In this document: piece by piece, positions 48,477 through 55,415 of the stretch
Layout: each line of letters starts with the position of its first letter
Numbering within the stretch: position 1 is the stretch's first letter
Virus record (IMG/VR): IMGVR_UViG_3300040856_003274
Coordinates: 104,267-168,266 of that record
Reading direction: 5' to 3' (one strand)
DNA: 64,000 bases
Source of the DNA: a virus
Position numbers and translations under genes: made by a program
Notes under the pieces: model-generated
Seen by the model: the letters and a program-made list of their open reading frames with translations, nothing else
Databases searched by the model: none
What the model was told of the DNA's origin: nothing

Positions 48477-48613
48477 ACCCCTGCCTATTCTTAGACTTAG
48501 CATGGGTCATCGCTTGGGTTACCAGCCCTCCCTACGTTCGTTTTTTCGGTAGGGACGGGCTTCCCTGTCATCTAATCATGGTCGGAGGACACGTTATACT
48601 TTGGTTGTGTTGA
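48473..48613 (+). CDS. 46-residue hydrophobic small protein, translationally coupled
   Basis: An ATG overlapping the helicase stop (ATGA) opens a 46-codon frame ending with TGA at 48611-48613. The product begins MNPCLFLDLAWVIAWVTSPP and ends GGHVILWLC. Two hydrophobic stretches (4-17 and 33-45) flank a charged turn, as in small membrane proteins. The gap between the helicase and the loader-like gene would otherwise be 199 bases without a gene in very compact DNA. ATGA overlaps are the rule among genes in this region. No homologue is recognised. Confidence 0.45.
   Translation: MNPCLFLDLAWVIAWVTSPPYVRFFGRDGLPCHLIMVGGHVILWLC
48525..48560 (+). other. Imperfect hairpin after SNF2 gene
   Basis: GCCC-TCCCTAC (48525-48535) pairs with GTAGGGA-C-GGGC (48549-48560) with one bulged base, an 11-pair stem over a 13-base loop that holds a T6 run. 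The stem is not followed by a T-run, so it is not a standard terminator. It lies inside the 46-codon ORF and may be an RNA structure that affects decay or processing. Confidence 0.45.
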
Positions 48614-48624
48614 GCCTCTTTTTA

Positions 48625-48651
48625 GAGCATATAGTGTATATGCTCATACAC
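48625..48651 (+). promoter_or_regulatory. Overlapping palindromes before loader-like gene
   Basis: GAGCATATA and TATATGCTC (48625-48633 and 48637-48645) are a perfect nine-base inverted repeat with centre GTG. Overlapping it, GTGTAT and ATACAC (48634-48639 and 48646-48651) form a second perfect six-base repeat, so the two hairpins exclude each other. The region includes the 10-mer ATAGTGTATA also found before the SNF2 gene and a TATAGT that could act as a -10 box. Probably an operator/promoter for the replication operon. Confidence 0.55.
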
Positions 48652-48675
48652 AAGTAGTGTAAAAGAGAGGACAAT

Positions 48676-49515
48676 ATGATTTACAAAGAGCCTGAATGGT
48701 CAAGAGGCGACGGGCTACCTAACTGCCCTAAATGCGGGGGGAGAGGGTTTTACGACTCCTCAAGCAAAGAAAATCCCGTACCGCAAGTGGTGAGATGCTC
48801 ATGCACACTGAAAAAGGACATCTTAAGGAATGTTGAAAGGGGCTGGAAGGGGCTTACAAAAGCAGACAAGATCAGTGAGTCTAGTCTTCTTGATAAGGTT
48901 GAGGACTACTGCCACATTACGGCAGACGACAATACCCTAAAGGCACACCTTCGGTTTGTCGGTTTAAGACAAGGGCCTGACTGGTCTTTTAAGGTTGTCT
49001 CTGACGCAGACTTAATCGTTGCATGGCTCGCCTCAGCGACGATTAAAGGCGGTGAGATATTCGACCCTGACGCTAATAAGATTTCTACAAAGTTTCTGAC
49101 GCTTGTAGACTTAATCGAGCCACCTGAGTTTCTTGTCATTAAGCTCGGTGTGAAGACCGCAAACAACAGCGCCATGCCAAGGGTGCTCTTAGAGGCGATC
49201 CAACACAGAAGCCACTTAGGTAAGATTACATGGATTGTCGATCAGCCCACCGCAAGACTCAATGAGAGCCACCTTTGCTATTCGATAGAGGTGGATCATG
49301 CGCTCAGAGATTGGGAGAAGATTGACCTAATGTCTAATGTTGTCTCAGCGAAGAAGACTTCTAAGTCTAAGGCATACCGCCCAGGTAAGAGCACCTCCTC
49401 GGTATTCGCTAGAGGGCAATCCTCCTCCCAATCCCACACTAAGTCTGTTGAGATTGGAGATAGGGAGCGTAAGAAAAGTTCAAGCACGTCAGCTAGGGGG
49501 GGATGGAAGCGATGA
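48676..49515 (+). CDS. Helicase loader-like protein lacking a P-loop
   Basis: 279 residues. An N-terminal zinc ribbon (C17-x2-C20 ... C41-x-C43) is like that of DnaC-type loaders and DnaJ-like proteins. Residues about 105-215 look like the second half of an AAA+ loader domain: LTLVDLIEPPEFLVIKLGVK in the Walker B region, then ALLEAIQHRS-type helix and ITWIVDQPTARL, parallel to the IITTNLP sensor strand. No GxxxxGK[ST] P-loop or DD/DE is present, so it is probably not an ATPase. The C-terminal 60 residues are Ser/Lys/Arg-rich and disordered. The gene overlaps the DnaB-like helicase gene, the usual place for a loader, which supports a role in loading or regulating that helicase. Confidence 0.6.
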   Translation: MIYKEPEWSRGDGLPNCPKCGGRGFYDSSSKENPVPQVVRCSCTLKKDILRNVERGWKGLTKADKISESSLLDKVEDYCHITADDNTLKAHLRFVGLRQGPDWSFKVVSDADLIVAWLASATIKGGEIFDPDANKISTKFLTLVDLIEPPEFLVIKLGVKTANNSAMPRVLLEAIQHRSHLGKITWIVDQPTARLNESHLCYSIEVDHALRDWEKIDLMSNVVSAKKTSKSKAYRPGKSTSSVFARGQSSSQSHTKSVEIGDRERKKSSSTSARGGWKR

Positions 49516-51002
49516 ATATCTTACTTAGGTCTTGTATCCCTACTACCCCTTCAGAAGACAGTGAGCTATGCGCCCAAAATGCCCGTATTCTTCATGAGAG
49601 CGAGCTTGATTTCGGTCAGACTTCTGACGGCGCAATCTTTACTTTCATCAAAGACTTTGTGGACATTCACCAACACGCCCCCTCATCTAAGACATTAGAG
49701 GAGCACTTCTTAAGCTCAAACGACACCGCATCTATCGACAGGCTTCGTGTCTTAGAGACGTATACTCCCTTGTACAGAGGGGACTTTGAGGTGCGCCTCA
49801 AGGCTAAAGCTGAAGAGCGCAGAACGAAGCTCTCTTTAGAGCTTCTAGACGAAGCCAAGAAGATCATCACGCAAGGCATAAAAGTCAAAGAGGGGCGCAA
49901 AGAGAAGCTCTTACACGGCGCAGAAGACGCTATCCACTACTTGATGAACCGAAGCCACGACCTTGTAGCACCTGTGCTCGGCACTAAGCTGAGTGGAGAG
50001 GTTACGATGGACGGTCAAGACTTCTATGACAAGTACATGAAGACTAAGAATGACCCTCTAGCAGGGCTTGGTCAGATGACGGGCATCCAGCAAATGGATG
50101 CTACCTTGAGAGGCGCTAAGCCGAAACAGCTATGGACACATGCCGCTTTTACAGGAGGCTTAAAGTCAACCTTCATGTTAAATTGGGCTTACAATCAGGC
50201 AGTATATTACGGTCACGACAGTATCATCTTTTCGTTAGAAATGCCGTATGAGCAAGACCGAGATATCCTGTTCGCCATGCACTCTACAAATGCGAGTCTT
50301 GAGTCACAGCGTAAGAAATATAATATTAAGACGGGGCTCGATTATCAGAAGATCAGAGACGGCGAGCTTATGCCTAATGAGGAAGATTACTTACGGGAAG
50401 TGGTCGCAGACTTTAGCTCAGGAAAATATGGGAAAATCCATGTAGAGGTCGCCCCGCCTTCAGCCGAAAACTACACCGTCGCAGACATTAGGGCTCGCGC
50501 TGAGCTTATCCACAGCTCGTCTCCTTTAAGCCTCCTCTTCGTAGACCACGCGGGGCTCATGTCACCAAGGCATTACTCTAACTCGACAACGGAGCGCCTT
50601 AATGAGGTACTCCGCGACTTTAAGAAGATGAGTATGGGCTTCAATAAAGGAGAGGGGATAGCCGTAGTCTGCCTGTTTCAGATTAGCCGTGAAGGTTTTA
50701 AGTCAGCAGAGAAGAATGGCGGTAACTACAATCTAACTCACCTAAGCTACGCTAATGAGGCAGAACGCTCCAGCGATATTGTCACGACCTCTTACGTAGA
50801 CGATGACTTGAGGAAGCAAAACTTTGTGCGCTTCCAATGCCTAAAGTCTCGCGACAACCCACCTTTTGAGCCTTTCCACAGCTCAGTATATTGGCCTACC
50901 CGCAGGGTTCAAACTTGCACTCAACAGCCTCTAACGGATGCTGAAAAGCAATCTCTAGGTGATCAGATCGACACCGAAGAGATTGACCTTAACGACATCT
51001 GA
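49512..51002 (+). CDS. DnaB-like replicative helicase with variant P-loop
   Basis: 496 residues from ATG at 49512 (overlapping the previous stop as ATGA, with GGGGGGA upstream; ATG at 49503 would leave no spacing). The C-terminal RecA-like domain has the DnaB order: P-loop-like AAFTGGLKST (211-220), FSLEM (about 240-244), Walker B-like LLFVDHAGLM (341-350) and VVCLFQISREG (385-395). The glycine that normally precedes the P-loop lysine is replaced by Leu217, but K218 and S219/T220 are kept. The N-terminal 150 residues are helical, as in the DnaB N-domain. It should form the hexameric helicase at the phage fork, with the preceding loader-like protein and the following primase piece. Confidence 0.85.
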   Translation: MNILLRSCIPTTPSEDSELCAQNARILHESELDFGQTSDGAIFTFIKDFVDIHQHAPSSKTLEEHFLSSNDTASIDRLRVLETYTPLYRGDFEVRLKAKAEERRTKLSLELLDEAKKIITQGIKVKEGRKEKLLHGAEDAIHYLMNRSHDLVAPVLGTKLSGEVTMDGQDFYDKYMKTKNDPLAGLGQMTGIQQMDATLRGAKPKQLWTHAAFTGGLKSTFMLNWAYNQAVYYGHDSIIFSLEMPYEQDRDILFAMHSTNASLESQRKKYNIKTGLDYQKIRDGELMPNEEDYLREVVADFSSGKYGKIHVEVAPPSAENYTVADIRARAELIHSSSPLSLLFVDHAGLMSPRHYSNSTTERLNEVLRDFKKMSMGFNKGEGIAVVCLFQISREGFKSAEKNGGNYNLTHLSYANEAERSSDIVTTSYVDDDLRKQNFVRFQCLKSRDNPPFEPFHSSVYWPTRRVQTCTQQPLTDAEKQSLGDQIDTEEIDLNDI

Positions 51003-51009
51003 GTGTCTT

Positions 51010-51576
51010 ATGAGTAGAGCGAGAAACATTAAAGACAACACTTCTATCGTGGAAGTGCTCTCAGACCTCGGCTATCACGTACACGCGCATGGGGGAGACA
51101 GGGAACAGCAGTTTTCTTGTGACCTTCATGGAGATGGTAGTGACAGCAAGCCTTCTGCGCGTGCCTATCCTGACAGCAATAGCTGGTACTGCTTCGCTTG
51201 CGGTAAAGTTAGGGACGCGATTTCAACGGTACGCGAAAAGTGGGGGTATAGCTTCCCTGAAGCGTGCAAGTACCTAGAAGACAAGTACGGTGTAGATTAT
51301 ACTCCATCAGCATATTCTCAAGGGTCAGAGACAGAGGCTGAAGAAGACCGTACACAAGCGCAGTGGGAACAAGAGGTTAAGAGAACAGAGGCGCTCTTAA
51401 CCAACTTTAGTAGAGACTTCCAAGACCGATCTTGGCTTATCCCTTTGTGGGAGGGTTTCGACTACCTTACGTGGCAAAACCAAAAGAAGGGCTTAACACC
51501 TCTCAAAGGGCTTGAGTCTTTAAGAGAGAAAGCAATCCGATTAGCTAGCATGAAAGTAGCTAGAGGTGACTTATGA
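51010..51576 (+). CDS. CHC2 zinc-finger primase fragment (no TOPRIM)
   Basis: 188 residues from ATG at 51010, which is 7 bases after the helicase stop; an upstream in-frame ATG at 50959 would overlap the helicase by 44 bases and is less likely. C37-x2-H40 and C61-x2-C64 (FSCDLHGDG then WYCFACG) form the CHC2 zinc-binding domain of DnaG-type primases, with the usual KPSARAYPDSN spacer. The chain ends after a helical segment and has no TOPRIM or RNA polymerase domain. If this is a primase, the catalytic part must be a separate gene outside the window; otherwise it is a zinc-binding template-recognition factor. It follows the helicase and overlaps the next gene by ATGA. Confidence 0.8.
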   Translation: MSRARNIKDNTSIVEVLSDLGYHVHAHGGDREQQFSCDLHGDGSDSKPSARAYPDSNSWYCFACGKVRDAISTVREKWGYSFPEACKYLEDKYGVDYTPSAYSQGSETEAEEDRTQAQWEQEVKRTEALLTNFSRDFQDRSWLIPLWEGFDYLTWQNQKKGLTPLKGLESLREKAIRLASMKVARGDL

Positions 51577-51947
51577 TTATTGAGAATGACGTGTTTTACG
51601 GTGTTGTTGAGAGGGGCGACTCCCCTAAAGACGCTTTTAGGAGATTAAAAGCGAGAAACCCTTTCTTCGCCTCGGTGCAGACATACCTAATCAATCAAGA
51701 AGATAAGATTAGTAAAGAAGATGTGCTCCGATGTTTAGGTCTTGAGAAACCTGTCTTCCATGAGAGAAAGTGCAAAGTCTACTTCCTGGGCGATGACACC
51801 TTCTACTTCTTCAGGAATAAGAGCCCTGTATCGCCTATAAAGATTTACGAAGAAGCAGAGAACATTATATCTCGTTGGAAGAGCGGGGACTTAGACGAGA
51901 GTGCCATAGAGCAACTAGAGAAAGCTATGAGGGGATCACATGAGTGA
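51573..51947 (+). CDS. Small protein of replication operon, unknown
   Basis: 124 residues, overlapping the primase piece by ATGA. Compact and alpha/beta: VFYGVVERGDSPKDAFRRLK, then RNPFFASVQTYLINQEDKIS, then VYFLGDDTFYFFRNKSP, ending in a charged helix. No metal-binding or catalytic cluster is visible. Position directly after the CHC2 protein suggests it may contribute to priming or primase regulation, but this is only context. It overlaps the DUF3310 gene by eight bases. Confidence 0.7.
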   Translation: MIIENDVFYGVVERGDSPKDAFRRLKARNPFFASVQTYLINQEDKISKEDVLRCLGLEKPVFHERKCKVYFLGDDTFYFFRNKSPVSPIKIYEEAENIISRWKSGDLDESAIEQLEKAMRGSHE

Positions 51948-52176
51948 GTATGAGAAAGTAAAAGACCCGAAGCATTACCAAGGAGAGGGTGGGCTCTCTG
52001 CGCTCGACGTAATCAATGCTTTCGGTTTCGGTGAAGGCTACGCTTTAGGGTCTGCGATTAAGTATATTTTAAGAGCAGGGAAAAAGCCTGGCGAGAGCGC
52101 CATAACCGATCTCAAAAAAGCAATGTGTTGCTTAGAGTCTGTAATCAAGGAGTACGAGAAGAATGAAGAGCAGTAG
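51940..52176 (+). CDS. DUF3310 protein
   Basis: 78 residues with the DUF3310 pattern from end to end: DPKHYQGEGGLSALDVINAF, then GYALGSAIKYILRAGKK and ITDLKKAMCCLESVI. This family is a frequent small phage protein near nucleotide-metabolism genes; it has been called nucleotide-kinase-like, but activity is not established. A neighbouring dCMP deaminase fits a role in nucleotide supply. Confidence 0.88.
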   Translation: MSEYEKVKDPKHYQGEGGLSALDVINAFGFGEGYALGSAIKYILRAGKKPGESAITDLKKAMCCLESVIKEYEKNEEQ

Positions 52177-52399
52177 CTGTATCGCAGGTGAGCTTTTCGG
52201 AGAGCTTTTCGAGCTCACAGGAGGCAAAGTGGAGATAACCCGAAAGCCCACATTTCTTACTCACACTGTATGGGTCGTTTATTACTTAGAGCTAGATAAA
52301 TGGGCTCAGGTGACCTCTCCACATTTAACAGACGCTCTCAGAGATGCGATCTCTAATATTAAGAGGCACGATCCGTTAGAGGGGGTTGAGGTATTATGA
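52163..52399 (+). CDS. Small unknown protein
   Basis: 78 residues, overlapping DUF3310 by 14 bases and dCMP deaminase by ATGA. Pattern is SSCIAGELFGELFELTGGKV, then two beta strands (TVWVVYYLELDKWAQV) and a helix (DALRDAISNIKRHDP). Resembles small DNA- or nucleotide-related adaptors only in general shape. No function is assigned. Confidence 0.7.
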   Translation: MKSSSCIAGELFGELFELTGGKVEITRKPTFLTHTVWVVYYLELDKWAQVTSPHLTDALRDAISNIKRHDPLEGVEVL

Positions 52400-52863
52400 A
52401 CCCTAAACACCTCAAAGTGCGTGTCGCTCAGTGTGATCTTATTGCCTCTAACTCGCCTTGCCCGCGCAGGAAAGTAGGGGCGTTAATCATTGACCCTGAG
52501 ACTAATGTTATCATTAGCGAGGGTTATAACGGCACTCCTAGAGGCTCAGATCACCTTTACTGCGGAGGCGCTGGCTGTAAGCGTGAAGAGAAAGACATAC
52601 CTAGCGGCACAAGAAATGACGTAGGTTGCCACCACGCGGAAATGAACGCGATCCTCAACGCTAGCCGAGTAGGTCAATCGACGTTGGGGAAGTGGCTTAT
52701 CGTCAACTGCGACCCATGTCTAATGTGCGCTAAAGCAATCCATCATAGTGGTATCGTTAAGGTTTACGCGCCTCTCGATACCTCGTATGATGGTGAGGGA
52801 CTAAGCTATCTTAGGAAAAACGGTATTGAAACATCCTCTCTAAAAGGGGCTACAAGAGAATGA
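52396..52863 (+). CDS. Deoxycytidylate (dCMP) deaminase
   Basis: 155 residues of the cytidine/dCMP deaminase superfamily. Catalytic motif HAE (80-82, in GCHHAEMNAI) with glutamate as proton shuttle, and zinc-binding PCLMC (107-111). An additional Cys-His-rich loop near 56-61 (CGGAGC) is usual in dCMP deaminases, as is GYNGTPRGSDH. The enzyme converts dCMP to dUMP and so feeds dTMP synthesis during phage replication. It is part of a chain of overlapping genes. No sign of an allosteric extension. Confidence 0.93.
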   Translation: MNPKHLKVRVAQCDLIASNSPCPRRKVGALIIDPETNVIISEGYNGTPRGSDHLYCGGAGCKREEKDIPSGTRNDVGCHHAEMNAILNASRVGQSTLGKWLIVNCDPCLMCAKAIHHSGIVKVYAPLDTSYDGEGLSYLRKNGIETSSLKGATRE

Positions 52864-53183
52864 TTAAGCAGATACCCAACAGATACAAAATACCTTTAGA
52901 CGACATAGAAAAGATCGTCATAACCATAGAAGCCTACCAAAAGCTAATCTCCTTTTATGAGGAGTGGCTCGAAAAGCATGGCCCTTACGAGTATGTTGAC
53001 GAGAGGATTTGCGCCCTTACCAGTGAGTATTGTGAATACTTGTTTGCTAAAGAGTATGCGAAAGAGGGGGCTCGAACATTTGGCTCGGATATGAACATCT
53101 ATAGGTCTGTAGAGAAGGACTTTAAGAGGCATTTCCCTCACTTAGAATTTATACCTCCGAGGAAGTCTGATGATAGAGATTAA
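52860..53183 (+). CDS. Small unknown acidic-basic helical protein
   Basis: 107 residues, overlapping the deaminase by ATGA and the methyltransferase N-part by 14 bases. It is largely helical (DDIEKIVITIEAYQKLISFY, then RSVEKDFKRHFPHLEFIP) and charged. No motif is visible. Function unknown; it belongs to the replication/nucleotide operon by position. Confidence 0.7.
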   Translation: MIKQIPNRYKIPLDDIEKIVITIEAYQKLISFYEEWLEKHGPYEYVDERICALTSEYCEYLFAKEYAKEGARTFGSDMNIYRSVEKDFKRHFPHLEFIPPRKSDDRD

Positions 53184-53721
53184 GACAGGAGATTGTGTCG
53201 AGCGCCTAAAAGACCTAGAAGATAACTCAGTTGACGCGGTGATTTGCGACCCACCTTACGGACTTAGGTTTATGTCTAAAGGTTGGGATGATATTGGTGA
53301 CGGCAGTCAGCAAAGAGAGTGGCATAGAGCATGGCTGACAGAAGCTCATAGAGTCTTAAAGCCTAATGGAGTCCTCAAGGCTTTCTCAGGGACTCGAACC
53401 TTCCATCACCTAATCGCGATGATGGAAGAAATAGGCTTCTCAGAGTTACGGATAGAGGCTTGGAGTTATGGATCGGGTTTCCCCAAATCTCACAACGTGG
53501 CTCTTGGTATAGACAAGAAATACGGTTACGGTAACAGAGGTAGGGCAATCCCTACTGCTTCTCGCTTCCAAGCCTCTGACATACAACAAGAAAACAAGCT
53601 CACCTCTAACCCTGTGGAAGCATACGAAGCTAAAACAGAAGCCTCCAAGCCTTTCCAAGGCTACGGTACGGCTCTAAAGCCTTCATGGGAGCCTATCTGT
53701 ATTGGAGTAAAACGATGTTAA
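53170..53721 (+). CDS. DNA methyltransferase fragment 1 (catalytic motif IV half)
   Basis: 183 residues, the N-terminal part of a beta-class N6-adenine/N4-cytosine DNA methyltransferase. Motif IV DPPY is at 27-30, preceded by IKTGDCVERLKDL. Downstream are the LKPNGVLKAFSGTRTFHHL motif, the IEAWSYGSGFPKSHNV stretch and the KPSWEPICI motif. The chain stops there. In known phage homologues the protein continues through a middle region to the AdoMet-binding half. The missing parts are encoded by two further ORFs downstream (53903-54301 and 54741-55400). Alone it lacks AdoMet motif I and cannot be a complete enzyme unless the pieces associate. Confidence 0.85.
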   Translation: MIEIKTGDCVERLKDLEDNSVDAVICDPPYGLRFMSKGWDDIGDGSQQREWHRAWLTEAHRVLKPNGVLKAFSGTRTFHHLIAMMEEIGFSELRIEAWSYGSGFPKSHNVALGIDKKYGYGNRGRAIPTASRFQASDIQQENKLTSNPVEAYEAKTEASKPFQGYGTALKPSWEPICIGVKRC

Positions 53722-53906
53722 CCTGTCGAGTCTGCTTAAACGAGAGTAACCGTTCTTCAATCTGCTCTAAATGTGCAAAACTTACAGCAGAGGGAATAAT
53801 GGATAAACTGGATAAGAAGAATCAGTTAAAACCTCTAGAAGCATATAGAAGAACCAACTCAAAAGATGTCTTTGTAGGTGCTCTTAACGGGAGTCGTTCA
53901 CCATGA
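53715..53906 (+). CDS. Zinc-ribbon small protein inserted between methyltransferase fragments
   Basis: 63 residues from ATG at 53715, overlapping fragment 1 by seven bases and fragment 2 by ATGA. Two CxxC pairs, C4-x2-C7 and C17-x2-C20 (CRVCLNESN then ICSKC), make a small zinc ribbon, followed by a Lys-rich helix (MDKLDKKNQLKPLEAYR). It is not an HNH endonuclease by sequence. It occupies exactly the place where a contiguous methyltransferase would be expected. Confidence 0.6.
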   Translation: MLTCRVCLNESNRSSICSKCAKLTAEGIMDKLDKKNQLKPLEAYRRTNSKDVFVGALNGSRSP

Positions 53907-54301
53907 TTGTCACATTATTAAGAAAGCCCTTAGAGGGAAGCGTAGCCGATAACGTACTGGAACATGGGTGCGGGGCTCTCAACATAGATGCCACTAGGGT
54001 AGGTTATGCAACAAAGGGCAGGTGGCCTGCTAACTTTATCCTTACTCACCTAGACGTTTGTATTCCTCAAGGTGAAGATTGGGCTTGTGTAGAAGGCTGT
54101 CCTGTCAGAGAGCTAGACCGACAAAGTGGTCATCAAAAGAGCGGTATCGCAGGGTCTAAAAGCAGGGCTTGGGGGGTGGCGGGTAAAGGGCAGCTCTCTT
54201 CTACAGAAGATGGAGTAGGATGGAAGGCTTACGGATCAGAGGGTTATGGAGATGAGGGTGGAGCTTCGAGGTTCTTCAAACAATTTAAGGAAACAAAATG
54301 A
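53903..54301 (+). CDS. DNA methyltransferase fragment 2 (middle region)
   Basis: 132 residues that match the middle of the same methyltransferase family: LRKPLEGSVADNVLEHGCGA, then LNIDATRVGY and GRWPANFILTH, and later GCPVRELDRQSG and GGASRFFKQF. In intact proteins this comes after the EPI motif of fragment 1 and before the final part of fragment 3. It contains no motif IV or motif I. The start is an ATG overlapping the zinc-ribbon stop and the end overlaps the next ORF by ATGA, so it appears to be translated as a separate chain. Confidence 0.8.
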   Translation: MIVTLLRKPLEGSVADNVLEHGCGALNIDATRVGYATKGRWPANFILTHLDVCIPQGEDWACVEGCPVRELDRQSGHQKSGIAGSKSRAWGVAGKGQLSSTEDGVGWKAYGSEGYGDEGGASRFFKQFKETK

Positions 54302-54741
54302 AAGATGACTTCATGGATCGGATAGACGACATTCTTAACCCGCCTAATGAAGAGGGCAACACAGGCTTCCCTGCTACCCTCTCAGCACAAGAGCTGCCGA
54401 GTAACATTAAGGTGCTCCTCGAACGCTTCTTATCTGCTTACGAAGCGAACAACTGTATCGACAACAGGGCTTCGGAGAAGCTCTTAGAAGATACCGCAAT
54501 AAGCGTCCTTCTCGAAATAGCTGAGAGGGTAAAGAGCGTCAGCCTTGAAAGCCACATCTTAAGATTAGGTGGTGAGATTATCTCTGCAAGCTACACATTA
54601 GAAGGGAGACTCACAGTATATAAGCTCCCTCCTAACATCATTGAGCCCCTAAAAACAGAGATCAAAATAAGGCTGTATAACCCAATGGTGCATGTTATTT
54701 TCGAGGGTGATACTCTCAAGGTATTAGAAGAGTCTGACTGA
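54298..54741 (+). CDS. Unknown protein inserted between methyltransferase fragments 2 and 3
   Basis: 147 residues, helical and acidic, beginning MKDDFMDRIDDILNPPNEEG and containing LPSNIKVLLERFLSAYEANN and DTAISVLLEIAERVKSVS. No enzymatic motif. Coupled by ATGA to fragment 2 and by TGATG to fragment 3. It is the second ORF that separates the methyltransferase parts. It could be a bridging subunit or a later insertion. Confidence 0.65.
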   Translation: MKDDFMDRIDDILNPPNEEGNTGFPATLSAQELPSNIKVLLERFLSAYEANNCIDNRASEKLLEDTAISVLLEIAERVKSVSLESHILRLGGEIISASYTLEGRLTVYKLPPNIIEPLKTEIKIRLYNPMVHVIFEGDTLKVLEESD

Positions 54742-55400
54742 TGATTGATTACCTTAAAGATATGATCTCACCGCCCTTGGAAGAGGTTGTTATATTAGAG
54801 GGTACGACTTCTGAGCTTAATCTCTCTAAGTTGCCTGACTGCTACGCGCATGGTTTAATCTTAAAGGGAGAGCCTACAGAAGAGGAGTCTTCTGAGATAT
54901 TCAGAGTCCTAAAGCCAGGTGCTCACGTCGCCATAATACCTGAAGGAAGCGGGGTTGGACACAGCGGTGTGATTTCTTTAGAAGATGCAGGCTTCGAGGT
55001 TAGAGACGCGATCTTTGTGGCAGAAGACCCTGACAGCTTTTATTACACCTCTAAAGCCTCACGGAGAGAGAGGGAAGCAGGGCTTAAAGAAGCTGAAAAG
55101 GGTAATAGGTCTAACCCACACCCTACCGTCAAACCTATAGACATCATGGAGTGGTGTGCGAGGGACATTGGAAAGAGTAGTCTCGTCGTAGACCCTTTTA
55201 TGGGTAGCGGTACGACAGGGATAGCTATGGCTAAATCAGGGCATAGCTTCATCGGCATTGAGCTCCAAGAAGAGTACGCAGAAGTCTCTCTTAAACGTAT
55301 ACAGCATTGGAGTCCTAACAGTGAGGCAACTTTTAATGGAGAGCCTGCTAAGAAAGACCTGACAGTATTAGGAGGACTCTTTAGTCTCTTTGGCGATTAA
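54741..55400 (+). CDS. DNA methyltransferase fragment 3 (AdoMet-binding half, decayed motif IV half)
   Basis: 219 residues. The C-terminal part has the AdoMet half: NPHPTVKP (125-132), then motif I DPFMGSGTTG (151-160) and IGIELQEEYAE (171-181), ending in a helix. Residues about 30-105 look like a second but decayed catalytic half: IFRVLKPGAHVAIIPEG, then SLEDAGFEVRDAIFV, then YYTSKASRREREAGL. DPPY is absent. So this chain holds the AdoMet-binding half plus a motif IV remnant, while intact DPPY is on fragment 1. A heteromeric enzyme is possible. Confidence 0.8.
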   Translation: MIDYLKDMISPPLEEVVILEGTTSELNLSKLPDCYAHGLILKGEPTEEESSEIFRVLKPGAHVAIIPEGSGVGHSGVISLEDAGFEVRDAIFVAEDPDSFYYTSKASRREREAGLKEAEKGNRSNPHPTVKPIDIMEWCARDIGKSSLVVDPFMGSGTTGIAMAKSGHSFIGIELQEEYAEVSLKRIQHWSPNSEATFNGEPAKKDLTVLGGLFSLFGD

Positions 55401-55415
55401 GCGTCTATTATTCTG

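Noticed and set aside
53715-53906. HNH homing endonuclease in the zinc-ribbon ORF
   Set aside because: It has CxxC pairs but no His-Asn-His core and is only 63 residues long.
53700-54745. Introns or inteins as the reason for the split methyltransferase
   Set aside because: Both gaps are filled by ORFs overlapping their neighbours by ATGA or similar, without group I/II intron structure, intein residues or homing endonuclease motifs.
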